Assembly: GCF_002764115.1 (NCBI RefSeq)
Contig: NZ_CP017943.1
Span: 248,001 to 312,000, forward strand
From: Phyllobacterium zundukense
GTDB taxonomy: Bacteria; Pseudomonadota; Alphaproteobacteria; Rhizobiales; Rhizobiaceae
Direction of reading: 5' to 3'
DNA length: 64,000 nucleotides
Part shown: positions 43,650 to 53,423 of the stretch, in pieces
Numbering within the stretch: the first letter of the stretch is position 1
Layout: each line of letters starts with the position of its first letter
Notes under the pieces: model-generated
Databases searched by the model: none
What the model was told of the DNA's origin: nothing
Seen by the model: the letters and a program-made list of their open reading frames with translations, nothing else
Made by a program: the position numbers and the translations under genes

Positions 43650-44246
43650 ATGCAGCGCTTAAAAATTTTGGGTTTGTCAGGCAATATCAGCCGGCCATCG
43701 CGCACGGCGTCCCTTGTCCGGGCAATTACCGCGGCGGTTGGAAAGCTATTCGATGTTGATGGCCGGGTTATTGAACTCGCCGATGCGGCGCCGGTCCTTT
43801 TCCGTGCTTTAAGAGCTGATCAACTGGACAAGGCGGGGCGCGATATTATTGATGCCGTCGAAGCGGCAGATATCCTCGTCGTCGGTTCGCCTGTGTATAG
43901 AGCCTCCTATACGGGTGCTCTCAAGCATCTGTTCGATCTTGTGCACTTCCGCGCATTGACGGGAAAACACATCATCCTTGCTGCTACCGGCGGCACGCAG
44001 CTGCATGGATTAGTTACCGAACACCAGCTCCGTCCGCTCTTCGGCTTTTTCAATGCGCTGACAATTCCGACGGCGGTCTATGCGACTGAGGCCGAATTTA
44101 CTGGACACGAGCTGACCAGTCCCGACGTCGCGAAACGCATCGATCGTTCGGTGACGGAACTCGCCCAGCTGTTTCGTCGTGCCGATGCCAATTCCGGCAA
44201 CAGCCGCTCAAGTCCGCAGCGGGAAATTGTTTTGGCGCAAACCTGA
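43650..44246 (+). CDS. NAD(P)H-dependent FMN reductase (MsuE/SsuE-like), second copy
   Basis: A 198-residue paralogue of the reductase at 42328: GLSGNISRPSRTASL, VVGSPVYRASYTGALKHLFD, AATGGTQLHGL, and the shared EHQLRPLFGFF. It ends 23 bp before sfnG, so the two are almost certainly co-transcribed and this copy is the likely flavin donor for SfnG. The last 25 residues are divergent and polar. Confidence 0.9.
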   Translation: MQRLKILGLSGNISRPSRTASLVRAITAAVGKLFDVDGRVIELADAAPVLFRALRADQLDKAGRDIIDAVEAADILVVGSPVYRASYTGALKHLFDLVHFRALTGKHIILAATGGTQLHGLVTEHQLRPLFGFFNALTIPTAVYATEAEFTGHELTSPDVAKRIDRSVTELAQLFRRADANSGNSRSSPQREIVLAQT

Positions 44247-44269
44247 TTTCATCTTGAAGGGGAATTTAC

Positions 44270-45373
44270 ATGTCACAGATAAAAAGAGAGCCGGTTAAAT
44301 TTGCCTATTGGGTCCCGAACGTATCGGGAGGTCTGGTCATATCCAATATCGAACAGCGCACGAGCTGGGATATTGATTACAATCGCAAACTGGCCCAGAT
44401 CGCCGAAGCAAACGGTTTTGACTATGCGCTGAGCCAGATCAGGTTCACAGCCGGTTATGGTGCTGACAATCAGCATGAATCCGTGTCTTTCAGCCACGCG
44501 CTGCTGGCAGCGACGACGAAATTGAAAGTGATTGCTGCCCTCTTGCCGGGACCCTGGAATCCGGCGCTGGCTGCGAAGCAGATTGCCACCATCAACCATC
44601 TCACCAACGGACGTGTTGCAGTCAATATTGTCAGCGGCTGGTTCCGGGGTGAATTTGCAGCAATTGGCGAGCATTGGCTTGATCACGACGAGCGCTATCG
44701 ACGCTCGGAGGAGTTCATCCGGACTCTGCGTGGTATCTGGACAGAGGACAGCTTCACGTTCAAGGGCGATTTCTACCGGTTTAACGAATACTCGATGAAG
44801 CCGAAGCCGATTGATCCACTACCGGAAATTTTCCAGGGCGGCTCCTCGCGCGCCGCACGCGACATGGCCGCGCGTGTTTCCGATTGGTATTTTACGAACG
44901 GCAATACGCCAGCGGAAATCAGGAAGCAGGTGGATGACATCCGAGCCAAGGCTGCCGCTAACGGCCATTCGGTGAAAATTGGGGTGAATGCCTTTGCGAT
45001 TGCTCGCGACACGGAAGTGGAAGCCCGCACTGTGTTGGACGAGATCATTGCCAAGGCGAACCCGGAGGCGGTGCAGGGCTTTGCCGATCAGGTGAAGAAT
45101 GCCGGTAAGGCCTCGCCGGAAGGCGAGGGGAACTGGGCCAAGTCGTCTTTCGAGGATCTGGTACAATACAATGACGGCTTCCGCAGCAATCTCATCGGCA
45201 CGCCAGAGCAGATTGCGGAGCGCGTGATCGATCTCAAGAATGCTGGTGCAGATCTTATCCTGCTCGGCTTCCTGCATTTCCAGGAAGAGGTCGAGTTTTT
45301 TGGCAAGCATGTGATCCCGTTGATCCGGAAACTGGAAAAGGCGGAAACGGTTACGGCCGTGGCAGCCGAATAA
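44270..45373 (+). CDS. sfnG: Dimethylsulfone monooxygenase SfnG (FMNH2-dependent)
   Basis: A 367-residue luciferase-like TIM-barrel monooxygenase that oxidises dimethylsulfone to methanesulfinate and formaldehyde with FMNH2 and oxygen. The N-terminus FAYWVPNVSGGLVISNIEQR is characteristic of SfnG; further marks are GRVAVNIVSGWFRGEFAAIG and PEIFQGGSSRAARDMAAR. AAGGGG lies about 10 bp before the ATG. It belongs to the class-C two-component flavin family with SsuD (53420), which can use the sulfonate formed later. The ABC importer follows 150 bp downstream. Confidence 0.92.
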   Translation: MSQIKREPVKFAYWVPNVSGGLVISNIEQRTSWDIDYNRKLAQIAEANGFDYALSQIRFTAGYGADNQHESVSFSHALLAATTKLKVIAALLPGPWNPALAAKQIATINHLTNGRVAVNIVSGWFRGEFAAIGEHWLDHDERYRRSEEFIRTLRGIWTEDSFTFKGDFYRFNEYSMKPKPIDPLPEIFQGGSSRAARDMAARVSDWYFTNGNTPAEIRKQVDDIRAKAAANGHSVKIGVNAFAIARDTEVEARTVLDEIIAKANPEAVQGFADQVKNAGKASPEGEGNWAKSSFEDLVQYNDGFRSNLIGTPEQIAERVIDLKNAGADLILLGFLHFQEEVEFFGKHVIPLIRKLEKAETVTAVAAE

Positions 45374-45522
45374 TCCACAACGACCAAGACCGGCAGACCT
45401 GTTCTGTCAGCCAAACCAAGCGCTGTATCGTAGCCCGTATCGTATCGGGTCTGCGAAGGGGATTTTGTGTTCTGTCGTATCGATTTGATCGAACGGGAAA
45501 TGGGCCTGGAGAGACGCAGAAA

Positions 45523-46425
45523 ATGCATTCGATAAACTACCTTCACGAAGGTCCCGCCACCGTTGCCTTTCGGGAGCCGGTGGCCACCCCGGAAATCGAG
45601 CTGATGAGGCAGGTCGAGTGGCCACCCCAACAGCCGGATACTATTCTCGGTCTCGAGGGGATCAGCCTCTCCTTTGGGGGAGTCGTTGCACTCCATAATA
45701 TTGACCTCACTGTGCGATCGGGCGAAATACGCGCGATTATTGGTCCCAATGGTGCTGGCAAAAGCTCCTTGATCAATATCATCAGTGGCGTTTACAGGCC
45801 CGGACGCGGCCAGGTTCGGATCGGGGCCAATCGCTTCGCCCGGGTGCCGACCCAAAAACTTGCTCACCTTGGAATTGCGCGGTCGTTCCAGAATCTTGCG
45901 CTGTTCAAGGGATTGAGCGTCGTCGACAACGTCATCTCCGGTCGAGCATATAAGGTCCGTTCGACCTTTCTCGCGCAGGTACTGGGACTTGGTCTCTCGC
46001 GCCGCGAAGAGGTAGATGCCCGCGAACGTGCGGCCCAAATACTGGATTTCCTCGATCTTACCCACGTCAGCGATCGTCTGGCAGGTAGTTTACCCTATGG
46101 ATTGCAAAAGCGCGTCGAACTCGCACGCGCGATGGTCGCGGAACCGGCGATCCTGCTGCTTGATGAGCCGATGGCTGGAATGACCGCTCCAGAGAAAGCC
46201 GAGATGAGCGAATTCGTTCGTGCCGCCAACCGGGAATATGGCACGACAATTATCCTCGTTGAACATGATATCGGCGTGGTCATGGGCCTTTCCGACCATA
46301 TTGCCGTTCTCGACTATGGTCGCAAAATTGCCGATGGCACGCCCGAAGAAATCCGCGCCGATCAGGGCGTGATTGATGCCTATCTCGGCGTTACTCCGGA
46401 AAATATCGATGGTGAGGGGATTTGA
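45523..46425 (+). CDS. ABC transporter ATP-binding protein, LivG-like
   Basis: A 300-residue branched-chain-type ATPase: Walker A IGPNGAGKSS, Q-loop in IARSFQNLALFKGL, signature LPYGLQKRVELARAM, Walker B ILLLDEPMAGM, and the C-terminal LivG tail. There is an N-terminal extension of about 45 residues before GLEGISLSFGGVVALHNIDL. It starts a five-gene importer (G, H, M, binding protein, F) between sfnG and the SfnB-like gene, so the cargo is probably an organosulfur compound and not leucine. Confidence 0.9.
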   Translation: MHSINYLHEGPATVAFREPVATPEIELMRQVEWPPQQPDTILGLEGISLSFGGVVALHNIDLTVRSGEIRAIIGPNGAGKSSLINIISGVYRPGRGQVRIGANRFARVPTQKLAHLGIARSFQNLALFKGLSVVDNVISGRAYKVRSTFLAQVLGLGLSRREEVDARERAAQILDFLDLTHVSDRLAGSLPYGLQKRVELARAMVAEPAILLLDEPMAGMTAPEKAEMSEFVRAANREYGTTIILVEHDIGVVMGLSDHIAVLDYGRKIADGTPEEIRADQGVIDAYLGVTPENIDGEGI

Positions 46426-47321
46426 TGGTTGAGTTCGATTGGCTCTTCTTCTTCGAGGTTTTGATTGGCGGCCTGCTATCAGGCGTCATGTATTCACTCG
46501 TCGCGATCGGTTTTGTGCTGATCTACAAGACTTCGGGCGTGTTGAATTTTGCTCAAGGGGCGATGCTGCTTTTTGCGGCACTCACCTTCGTCAGCCTGGT
46601 GGAGAGAGCTGTCCCATTTGCGTTGGCGCTGGCAATCACATTTGCATTGATGGTCGCCATCGGGATTGCAATCGAGCGCGTTGTTCTCCGGCCTCTAACC
46701 AACAGATCGCCGATGACGCTCTTTATGGCCACTCTTGGGCTCTCCTATATCATCGAGGGTGCGGCGCAGCTGATATGGGGAACCCAGGTTCACGGCCTCG
46801 ATCTCGGCATTGAAGACATTCCCTTCGACTTAGGCGGCATTTTCATCAGCCAGTTTGATCTCTTTGCTGCCGCTGTCGCAGCGAGCATGGTGGCGCTGTT
46901 ATCGGTTTTCTTCCGGTATACTCGTGTCGGGCTCGCCTTTCGCGCAGTCGCGGATGATCAGTTCGCTGCTCTCGCAGTCGGTTTGCGCTTGCCATGGATT
47001 TGGGCAACCGTCTGGGCCGCCGCGGGGATCGTCGCGCTGGTTGCCGGTTTGCTGTGGGGCGCAAGGCTGGGCGTGCAATTTTCGCTGTCGCTCGTCGTGC
47101 TGAAGGCCCTGCCGGTTTTGGTCCTGGGTGGTTTCGATTCCATTCCGGGAGCGATTGTTGGCGGGCTATTGATTGGTGCCGCGGAGAAGCTCGCCGAGGT
47201 CTATATCGGTGAATATGTTGGCGGTGGCATTGAAAGCTGGTTTGCCTATGTCGTCGCGCTCGCGTTCCTGCTGGTATGCCCCTCCGGACTTTTCGGACAA
47301 AAGCTGGTGGAAAGGGTGTAG
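46422..47321 (+). CDS. ABC transporter permease, LivH-like
   Basis: A 299-residue membrane protein with about eight spans. GGLLSGVMYSLVAIGFVLIY and TSGVLNFAQGAMLLFAALTF are standard LivH N-terminal motifs. It overlaps the ATPase gene by 4 bp and is followed by the LivM-like gene after 3 bp. Confidence 0.92.
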   Translation: MMVEFDWLFFFEVLIGGLLSGVMYSLVAIGFVLIYKTSGVLNFAQGAMLLFAALTFVSLVERAVPFALALAITFALMVAIGIAIERVVLRPLTNRSPMTLFMATLGLSYIIEGAAQLIWGTQVHGLDLGIEDIPFDLGGIFISQFDLFAAAVAASMVALLSVFFRYTRVGLAFRAVADDQFAALAVGLRLPWIWATVWAAAGIVALVAGLLWGARLGVQFSLSLVVLKALPVLVLGGFDSIPGAIVGGLLIGAAEKLAEVYIGEYVGGGIESWFAYVVALAFLLVCPSGLFGQKLVERV

Positions 47322-47324
47322 GCA

Positions 47325-48365
47325 ATGACCGCTATCGCTTCCGATTTTTCCTCATCCCATCGGATTCCGGGATGGCTGCCTCCGGTCCTGCTGCTTGGCG
47401 TGGCCTATCTCGTTATTCCGTTCATCGGTACGAGCTATCTGTTCGAAGCCATCCTGCTGCCCTTCCTGGCGTTGAGCCTGGCTGGAGTGGGGCTCAACAT
47501 TCTGACCGGCTATGCCGGGCAGGTGTCGCTCGGCAGCGCGGCATTCCTGGCGGTGGGTGCCTTCGCCGCGTATAATTTCAACCTTCGCGTCGAGGGGTTG
47601 CCGCTCATCGGCAGTATCATTCTGGCGGGGCTTGCTGCTGCAGCGATCGGCATTGTTTTTGGCCTGCCGAGCCTGCGTCTCAAAGGCTTCTATCTCGCGG
47701 TATCGACCCTTGCCGCGCAATTCTTCGTGCAATGGGCGCTGACGAAATTCAGCTGGTTTTCCAACGATTCCGCCTCGGGTGTGATCGATGCGCCGGCACT
47801 GTCGATCGCCGGCATTGCATTCAACGGAGCCGCCGGGCGCTACCTGTTCTCGTTGACGGTCGTAGTCCTGCTGACCTTTCTTGCTTATCGGCTGGTGTCC
47901 TCCCAATCAGGCCGCAATTTTATTGCCGTGCGCGACAATGAAGCGGCGGCTCGGATCATCGGCGTTCCCGTCCTGAAGACGAAACTCCTGGCCTTTGCCA
48001 TATCGTCTTTCATTATCGGCGTTGCGGGGGTGCTCTGGGCTTTCGCTTACTTGAGAACAGTGGAGCCTGCCGGGTTCAATCTCGACCGGTCCTTCCAGAT
48101 CCTGTTCATCATTATCATTGGCGGGCTCGCATCCATTCGCGGCGCGTTTTTCGGCGCTGCCCTCCTGGTGGTCCTGCCATTGGCTCTTTCCAGGCTCGGT
48201 TCGTTTTTGCTCGGAGACGTTTTCAATTCGGGCGTGCTCGACATGAGCCAGCGCATCGTTCTGGGTGCCTTGATCATTCTGTTTCTTATTCTGGAGCCCG
48301 ACGGTCTGGTGTCGCTCTGGGACAGAATTCGAAAACGATCTGCCGCCGTCTTCGGACGGGTGTGA
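47325..48365 (+). CDS. ABC transporter permease, LivM-like
   Basis: A 346-residue membrane protein with about nine spans. LTGYAGQVSLGSAAFLAVGA and AVRDNEAAARIIGVPVLKTK are the diagnostic LivM motifs. It completes the channel with the LivH-like protein. Confidence 0.92.
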   Translation: MTAIASDFSSSHRIPGWLPPVLLLGVAYLVIPFIGTSYLFEAILLPFLALSLAGVGLNILTGYAGQVSLGSAAFLAVGAFAAYNFNLRVEGLPLIGSIILAGLAAAAIGIVFGLPSLRLKGFYLAVSTLAAQFFVQWALTKFSWFSNDSASGVIDAPALSIAGIAFNGAAGRYLFSLTVVVLLTFLAYRLVSSQSGRNFIAVRDNEAAARIIGVPVLKTKLLAFAISSFIIGVAGVLWAFAYLRTVEPAGFNLDRSFQILFIIIIGGLASIRGAFFGAALLVVLPLALSRLGSFLLGDVFNSGVLDMSQRIVLGALIILFLILEPDGLVSLWDRIRKRSAAVFGRV

Positions 48366-48464
48366 TCCATGCCGGAGCCTGACCGCTCTCCCGCAATAAA
48401 ACTACCTAGTAATCAACATCCGACCGGCAAATTTCTCCGGTCAACGAGAGGAGTGTATCCAGAA

Positions 48465-49799
48465 ATGACGATTTTTAACAAACTCAAAGTCGCTGCGATT
48501 GCAGCAGGGCTGAGCCTTTCCATCGCGCTGCCGGCAGCCTATGCGGACCAGCAGTATTTTCCGCTGCAAAGCTACCGTGTCGGGCCCTATGCGGCCGGCG
48601 GCACCGGCTTCTTTGGTGGGTTCATTGACTACCTCAACCTCATCAACACCCGCGACGGCGGCGTGAATGGCGTCAAGCTCACCTGGTCGGAAGGCGAAAC
48701 GCAGTACGAAGTGGAACGCGGCGTTGAAGTCTATGAGCGTCTCAAAAACAATCCCGGCGTCGCTGCCTGGAACCCACTTTCCGTCGGCATTGCCTACGCG
48801 ATGATCGACCGCATTACAAAGGACAAGGTACCCTTGATCACCATCAATCACGGCCGTACCGATTCAACCGATGGGCGTGTTTTCCCCTATGTTTTTCCAC
48901 TGTTGCTCAACCCCTATAGCGAGACGTCAGGCATCGTCAACTATATCGCCTCCAAGGAAGGCGGCCTGGAAAACCTCAAGGGCAAGAAGATTGTCGTGCT
49001 CTATCACGGCTCACCCTATGGCAAGGAAACCATTCCGATTTACGAACTTCTGGCGAAGAAATATGGCTTCGAACTGCAGCAGATCGAAGTGCCGCATCCC
49101 GGGAATGAACAGCAGGCGCAATGGCTGACGATCCGCCGCGCGAAACCCGACTACGTGGTGCTGCGCGGATGGGGAGTGATGAACCCCGTTGCATTGAAAA
49201 GCGCAGCCAAGGTTGGCTTCCCGGTTGATCATATTGTTGGCAATGTCTGGTCAAACTCCGAAGAAGATGCCATTCCGGCGGGCGATGCCGCTAAAGGCTA
49301 TACGGCTATCACCACACAGGCATCCGGCGCCGAATATCCGGTTGTCAAAGAGATCGTCAAGACACTCTATGACAATGGCAAGGGCAACCTTGAGGACAAG
49401 AGCCGCATCGGCTCGGTCTACCACAACCTTGGCATTGTCAACGGGATCTTGAATGTCGAGGCTATCCGCATCGCTCAGGAAAAATTCGGCAAGCGGACGC
49501 TGACAGGCGACGAGGTGCGTTGGGGTTTCGAGCATCTGCAACTCGATCCGGCACGCGTTGAGGCACTGGGTGCCAAAGGCCTGTTCCATTCGATCAATGT
49601 CACCTGGGACAATCATGAGGGCAATGGCTACGTCACCTTCCAGCAGTGGGACGGCAAGAAATGGAATGTCGTCTCGGATTGGATAGCTCCAGACTGGGCC
49701 CTCCTTCGCCCGATCATCGAGAAGTCTGCCGAAGCCTACGCGGCAGAAAAAGGTATCAAATTACGCACCTCCGAACAGGCTGAAGCTGCAACCAACTGA
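48465..49799 (+). CDS. ABC transporter substrate-binding protein, branched-chain amino acid type
   Basis: A 444-residue periplasmic binding protein of the Leu/Ile/Val type. The signal peptide covers about 27 residues (KVAAIAAGLSLSIALPAAYA, cleavage after AYA); the mature part starts DQQYFPLQSYRVGPYAAGGT. YIASKEGGLENLKGKKIVVL and ELQQIEVPHPGNEQQAQWLT match the second lobe. It is longer than LivK (about 370), as in the URT/aromatic-compound subgroup. I start at ATG 48465; the open frame extends 32 codons further upstream. It lies in the middle of the organosulfur operon, and its ligand may be a sulfone or sulfonate. Confidence 0.9.
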   Translation: MTIFNKLKVAAIAAGLSLSIALPAAYADQQYFPLQSYRVGPYAAGGTGFFGGFIDYLNLINTRDGGVNGVKLTWSEGETQYEVERGVEVYERLKNNPGVAAWNPLSVGIAYAMIDRITKDKVPLITINHGRTDSTDGRVFPYVFPLLLNPYSETSGIVNYIASKEGGLENLKGKKIVVLYHGSPYGKETIPIYELLAKKYGFELQQIEVPHPGNEQQAQWLTIRRAKPDYVVLRGWGVMNPVALKSAAKVGFPVDHIVGNVWSNSEEDAIPAGDAAKGYTAITTQASGAEYPVVKEIVKTLYDNGKGNLEDKSRIGSVYHNLGIVNGILNVEAIRIAQEKFGKRTLTGDEVRWGFEHLQLDPARVEALGAKGLFHSINVTWDNHEGNGYVTFQQWDGKKWNVVSDWIAPDWALLRPIIEKSAEAYAAEKGIKLRTSEQAEAATN

Positions 49800-49804
49800 A
49801 GCCA

Positions 49805-49839
49805 AGTCGAACCGGGCAGCGTCGCTGCCTGGTTCGACT
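49805..49839 (+). promoter_or_regulatory. Hairpin between binding-protein and LivF-like genes
   Basis: AGTCGAACCGGGCAGC and GCTGCCTGGTTCGACT form a nearly perfect 16-bp stem (one mismatch) with a 3-nt loop, 5 bp after the binding-protein stop. Such structures often protect the abundant binding-protein mRNA and cut expression of the next gene. Confidence 0.65.
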
Positions 49840-49874
49840 GCCGTTGCTTCAGCCCAACCTCAGGAGATGATCGT

Positions 49875-50678
49875 ATGGCCGACAAAGACTTTCTGCTTGC
49901 TATCGATGGTGTCAGAGCCACCTACAAACACGCCATCACGGCATTGCATGGGGTGAGCCTGACCGTCGGGCATGGCGAAATCGTTGCACTCCTTGGAGCA
50001 AACGGTGCGGGGAAGACAACAACGCTCAAGGGGATCTCGAACCTGCTTCCGGCGGAGCGGGGGCAGATCACAGCCGGCTCCATCAAGTTCGATGGGAGTG
50101 ACGTGTCTGCCATCAGCCCGGCAGATCTCGTCCGGTCCGGCCTCGTGCAGGTGCTGGAAGGCCGTCATTGTTTCCGCAGCCTGACGGTCGAGGAAAATCT
50201 CATTACCGGCGGGATTGGCCGGAGCGCCAAGCGGGCAGAAATTGCCGATGATCTGGAAAATATCTATGCGTATTTCCCGCGCCTTAAAGAAAAGCGCCGG
50301 ACACTGTCTGGCCTCACATCAGGTGGCGAGCAACAGATGACGGCAATTGGCAGGGCGCTGATGTCGCGTCCACGGCTGCTGGTGCTCGATGAGCCGTCGA
50401 TGGGCCTTGCACCGCTGATCGTGCAGGACATTTTCAAGACGCTCCGCCGGCTCAACCGGGAAACCGGCCTTGCCATCCTCGTGGCTGAACAGAATTCCAC
50501 AGTCGCACTCAAATATGCCGATCGGGCAACAATCCTCGAAAACGGTGTTGCCGTCTTAAGCGGCGCGGCAGACGAGCTTCGCGATAACGAGGACATCAAG
50601 AACTTCTATCTTGGCCAGAAGACCGTGTCGTTCGCGGCTCCTGCACCCGTTCGCCCTGCGCCTGCAGTTGCCATTTGA
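49875..50678 (+). CDS. ABC transporter ATP-binding protein, LivF-like
   Basis: A 267-residue ATPase: Walker A LLGANGAGKTT, signature LTSGGEQQMTAIGRALM, Walker B LLVLDEPSMGLAP, the LivF-type H-loop replaced by LVAEQNSTVALKYADR. It is the second ATPase of the five-part importer. The C-terminus carries an extra proline/alanine-rich tail of about 15 residues. Confidence 0.92.
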   Translation: MADKDFLLAIDGVRATYKHAITALHGVSLTVGHGEIVALLGANGAGKTTTLKGISNLLPAERGQITAGSIKFDGSDVSAISPADLVRSGLVQVLEGRHCFRSLTVEENLITGGIGRSAKRAEIADDLENIYAYFPRLKEKRRTLSGLTSGGEQQMTAIGRALMSRPRLLVLDEPSMGLAPLIVQDIFKTLRRLNRETGLAILVAEQNSTVALKYADRATILENGVAVLSGAADELRDNEDIKNFYLGQKTVSFAAPAPVRPAPAVAI

Positions 50679-50702
50679 ATCCATATCGAAAAGGAGAAGT
50701 CC

Positions 50703-51950
50703 ATGACCATTTCCCAAGTCAACATCGACAATGCTGCTAGAGCGGTCCCGCCGGTTCCAAGGCTTGCTGAGCCCGCTCATGTTGTCGGCAGCGATGCCGA
50801 GGCAATAGCTGTCGCGCGGACATTGGCAGAGACATTCATAAAAGAGTCCGCACAGCGTGATCGCGAACGAATTTGGCCTGTTGCCGAACTTGATGCGTTC
50901 TCGCAGAGCGGGCTCTGGTCAATCAACGTTCCGAAAGAATTCGGTGGCCCGGAGGTTTCTTACGCGACACTTGCAAAGGTGATCGAAATCATTTCCGCTG
51001 CGGATTCCTCCATTGGTCAGATCGCTCAGAACCATCTTGGCGTTGTGGCAGCGATCCGTACCGTTTCGGATCCGGATCAGCAGAAGCTACTGTTTGCCGA
51101 AGTCCTGAAAGGTACGCGTTTCGGCAATGCCTTTTCTGAATTCGGGTCAAAGCGCGCGGCCGATTTTGAGACACGGTTCACCGATAAAGGCGACCATGTC
51201 ATCGTCAACGGCCAGAAATTTTACTCTTCCGGTGCGCTTCTGGCGCACCTGGTTCCGATCGTCGCCCTCGATGACGAAGGCCGAGCCTGGTATGCGATAG
51301 CCGAACGCGATGCGCCAGGTCTGACTGTCATTGATGATTGGTCAAGCTTCGGTCAACGCACCACACTGTCCGGAACAGTGATCCTGGACAATGTCAAAGT
51401 ACCGAAATCACATTTGGTGCCCGGCTACAAGGGCTACGACAAACCAACCGCCGATGGTGCCATTTTCCAGATTATTCAGGTGGCTGTCGATACGGGCATC
51501 GCCCAGGCGGCGATCGATGAAACGGTGAGCTTCGTGCGGACGAAAAGCCGTGCCTGGGTTGACAGCGGTGTGGATCATGCCTGGGAAGATCCCTATACGC
51601 TCCAGGCGGTGGGTGATCTCACTCTGCGTCTGCATGCAGCGCAGGCGATTCTCGAGAAGGCGGGCTATGCCATCGACCGCGCGGTGTTGAACCCGAATGC
51701 AGAAACGGTGGCCGAGGCCCAGATTGTCACGGCTGAGGCGAAGATACTGTCGACAGAAATCGCTATTGCCGCCACAAACAAGCTGTTCGAACTAGCGGGT
51801 ACACGCTCAACCCTAGCCGAACACAATCTGGACAGGCATTGGCGCAATGCTCGGACCCATACCTTGCATGATCCGGTCCGCTGGAAATATGCGATCCTTG
51901 GAAATTATTTCCTTAACGGCGAAAAGCCTCCGCTTCACGCCTGGAGCTGA
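50703..51950 (+). CDS. sfnB: SfnB-like sulfur-acquisition flavoprotein (acyl-CoA dehydrogenase fold)
   Basis: A 415-residue acyl-CoA-dehydrogenase-fold protein: SGLWSINVPKEFGGPEVSYA, GQIAQNHLGVV, GNAFSEFGSKR and a C-terminal helix bundle with HNLDRHWRNARTHTLHDPV. The HWRNARTHTLHDP segment is typical of the DszC/SfnB flavin monooxygenase branch and not of true dehydrogenases, which keep a catalytic Glu. It ends the rightward operon that begins with the ABC importer. It probably hydroxylates or oxidises a sulfur compound with reduced flavin from the co-encoded reductases. Confidence 0.88.
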   Translation: MTISQVNIDNAARAVPPVPRLAEPAHVVGSDAEAIAVARTLAETFIKESAQRDRERIWPVAELDAFSQSGLWSINVPKEFGGPEVSYATLAKVIEIISAADSSIGQIAQNHLGVVAAIRTVSDPDQQKLLFAEVLKGTRFGNAFSEFGSKRAADFETRFTDKGDHVIVNGQKFYSSGALLAHLVPIVALDDEGRAWYAIAERDAPGLTVIDDWSSFGQRTTLSGTVILDNVKVPKSHLVPGYKGYDKPTADGAIFQIIQVAVDTGIAQAAIDETVSFVRTKSRAWVDSGVDHAWEDPYTLQAVGDLTLRLHAAQAILEKAGYAIDRAVLNPNAETVAEAQIVTAEAKILSTEIAIAATNKLFELAGTRSTLAEHNLDRHWRNARTHTLHDPVRWKYAILGNYFLNGEKPPLHAWS

Positions 51951-51985
51951 ACGACGCCGTTCGACAGACTTTGCGGGAGCAAATT

Positions 51986-52008
51986 TTGAGGGCCGGAATG
52001 GCCCTCAA
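51986..52008. terminator. Bidirectional terminator between convergent operons
   Basis: TTGAGGGCC, GGAAT loop, GGCCCTCAA: a perfect 9-bp stem. T-rich tracts lie on both sides (CCTTTT on the plus strand, AAAATTT on the other). The minus-strand flavoprotein's stop codon (52005-52007) lies inside the stem. Confidence 0.75.
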
Positions 52009-53423
52009 TTCCTTTTCTGTGATGCTACCGATTTGTCCTGACGTGCTTCAAAGGCGCTTTCTTTTACACGTTCGGCAATGAATTCCGCGTACCGTGTGAC
52101 TTCCGGGACGCCCATCAATTCACCGAAGGTACCACGCGCCAGCGGCCCGCCGATGAAGAGTTTGCGGGCGATCTCGCCCTTCTTGCCAATTGCTTGCCCG
52201 GTCTTCGCCGTATGAAGGCCAAGCCCGACAGGGTCAGAGGCGAGCAGGCCTTGATTGAACAGCGACCGAACCACCGGATTACTTTGGTCAATCGCGGCAT
52301 GGGCAGGCCCAGTGGTGATGACAATGGCATCGAAGCCTCCGTTTTCAAGGCTCTGGGTATATCGGCGTCGATATGAGACTTTGAATCGCCTGCTCGCTTG
52401 GTGCGCTGAATGCAGTGAAGCTGCGACAATCTCAAGTGTGCCCTCACCCAAACGGCGATCAAGCACATCCTCCACTTGTGGAGCCACGCGAAAGCGGTGG
52501 ACATCCCAAAGTGCCCTCAAATGCCGCACCAGCCGCCGTCGCTCGTCGGAAGGCAATGTGGCCCAGATCACCGGTGCCTGATCGCGCAGGGCATCAAGGA
52601 CGGGGTGCCAGGCCAAGTCTTGGTTTTGCGCTCCTTTTAATACCTGACGCACTGTCTTCAATAAACTGGATGCGGTTTCGTCATTACCAAAACTGCCGAA
52701 TGGCTCAGCGGCTTGTGTGGCGTGTCCACGAGAGCGATAACCGTGACGCGAGAGAGCGACGATGTCACCGCGATGCCCGTTTTTGTCGAGCGAGGCGATC
52801 GCGTCGGCGGCGGTAAGGCCTGTGCCAACGACAAGAACCGCATGATCCTGTTCGATTTCTTGAAGCGCATTCTCAGCATAGGGGTCGGCAATGAAGCGGG
52901 GCGAGCCAATCAAGGGTCGCAAGGCATTTGGGATGGAGGGGAGCGGGTGGGTGGTGGTGACGACAACAATGTCAGCGTCGACATTCTTTTCGTCGGTCAG
53001 GGCAATCGAGTATCGCTGGCCGACAGGTGTGATGTTCAATGCCGTTGAACGCTCGTGCCAAATACGGCCCGTCTCGAGGAAAGGCCCGACATGATTGTGA
53101 ACATAGCGCCCGAATACCGAACGCTGCGGGAATTCATCTCCCCTGGTCGTCCGCGCCAGAACATCTCCGACACTGGTCACATCGTTTGCCAGCCATCGGG
53201 TGAAATGCTCTGGCTCAGCAGAGATCATCGTCATCTTGGCGGCGGGGACATTGATCCGGTGGGCCGGATCCTTGCTTGAATAGGCCAAACCACCGCCAAG
53301 CTGTTCCCTCGGTTCAATCACGACTATCTCGACATCGCTGCGCCGTGTCTGTGCCGCCAGATGATAGGCAATGGCGGTTCCGGAAAAACCGCCGCCGATG
53401 ATCGCAACGACGACTGCTGTCAC
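52005..53423 (-). CDS. FAD/NAD(P)-binding protein, YdhS/HpyO-like
   Basis: A 472-residue flavoprotein with two nucleotide-binding folds: an N-terminal FAD motif ([20 protein letters not shown]) followed by [20 protein letters not shown] with the INVPAAKM family motif, and a second one ([20 protein letters not shown]). This fits the NAD_binding_9/YdhS group, whose few characterised members are hydroxylases. It overlaps ssuD by 4 bp, so it is translationally coupled to a sulfonate monooxygenase; it may act as an alternative oxygenase or reductase in the same pathway. Function not established. Confidence 0.82.
   Translation of the reverse strand: MTAVVVAIIGGGFSGTAIAYHLAAQTRRSDVEIVVIEPREQLGGGLAYSSKDPAHRINVPAAKMTMISAEPEHFTRWLANDVTSVGDVLARTTRGDEFPQRSVFGRYVHNHVGPFLETGRIWHERSTALNITPVGQRYSIALTDEKNVDADIVVVTTTHPLPSIPNALRPLIGSPRFIADPYAENALQEIEQDHAVLVVGTGLTAADAIASLDKNGHRGDIVALSRHGYRSRGHATQAAEPFGSFGNDETASSLLKTVRQVLKGAQNQDLAWHPVLDALRDQAPVIWATLPSDERRRLVRHLRALWDVHRFRVAPQVEDVLDRRLGEGTLEIVAASLHSAHQASRRFKVSYRRRYTQSLENGGFDAIVITTGPAHAAIDQSNPVVRSLFNQGLLASDPVGLGLHTAKTGQAIGKKGEIARKLFIGGPLARGTFGELMGVPEVTRYAEFIAERVKESAFEARQDKSVASQKRN

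Noticed and set aside
45400..45460. Repeated CGTATCG words upstream of the LivG-like gene
   Set aside because: Only short, irregular repeats. They do not form a consistent operator or CRISPR-like spacing.
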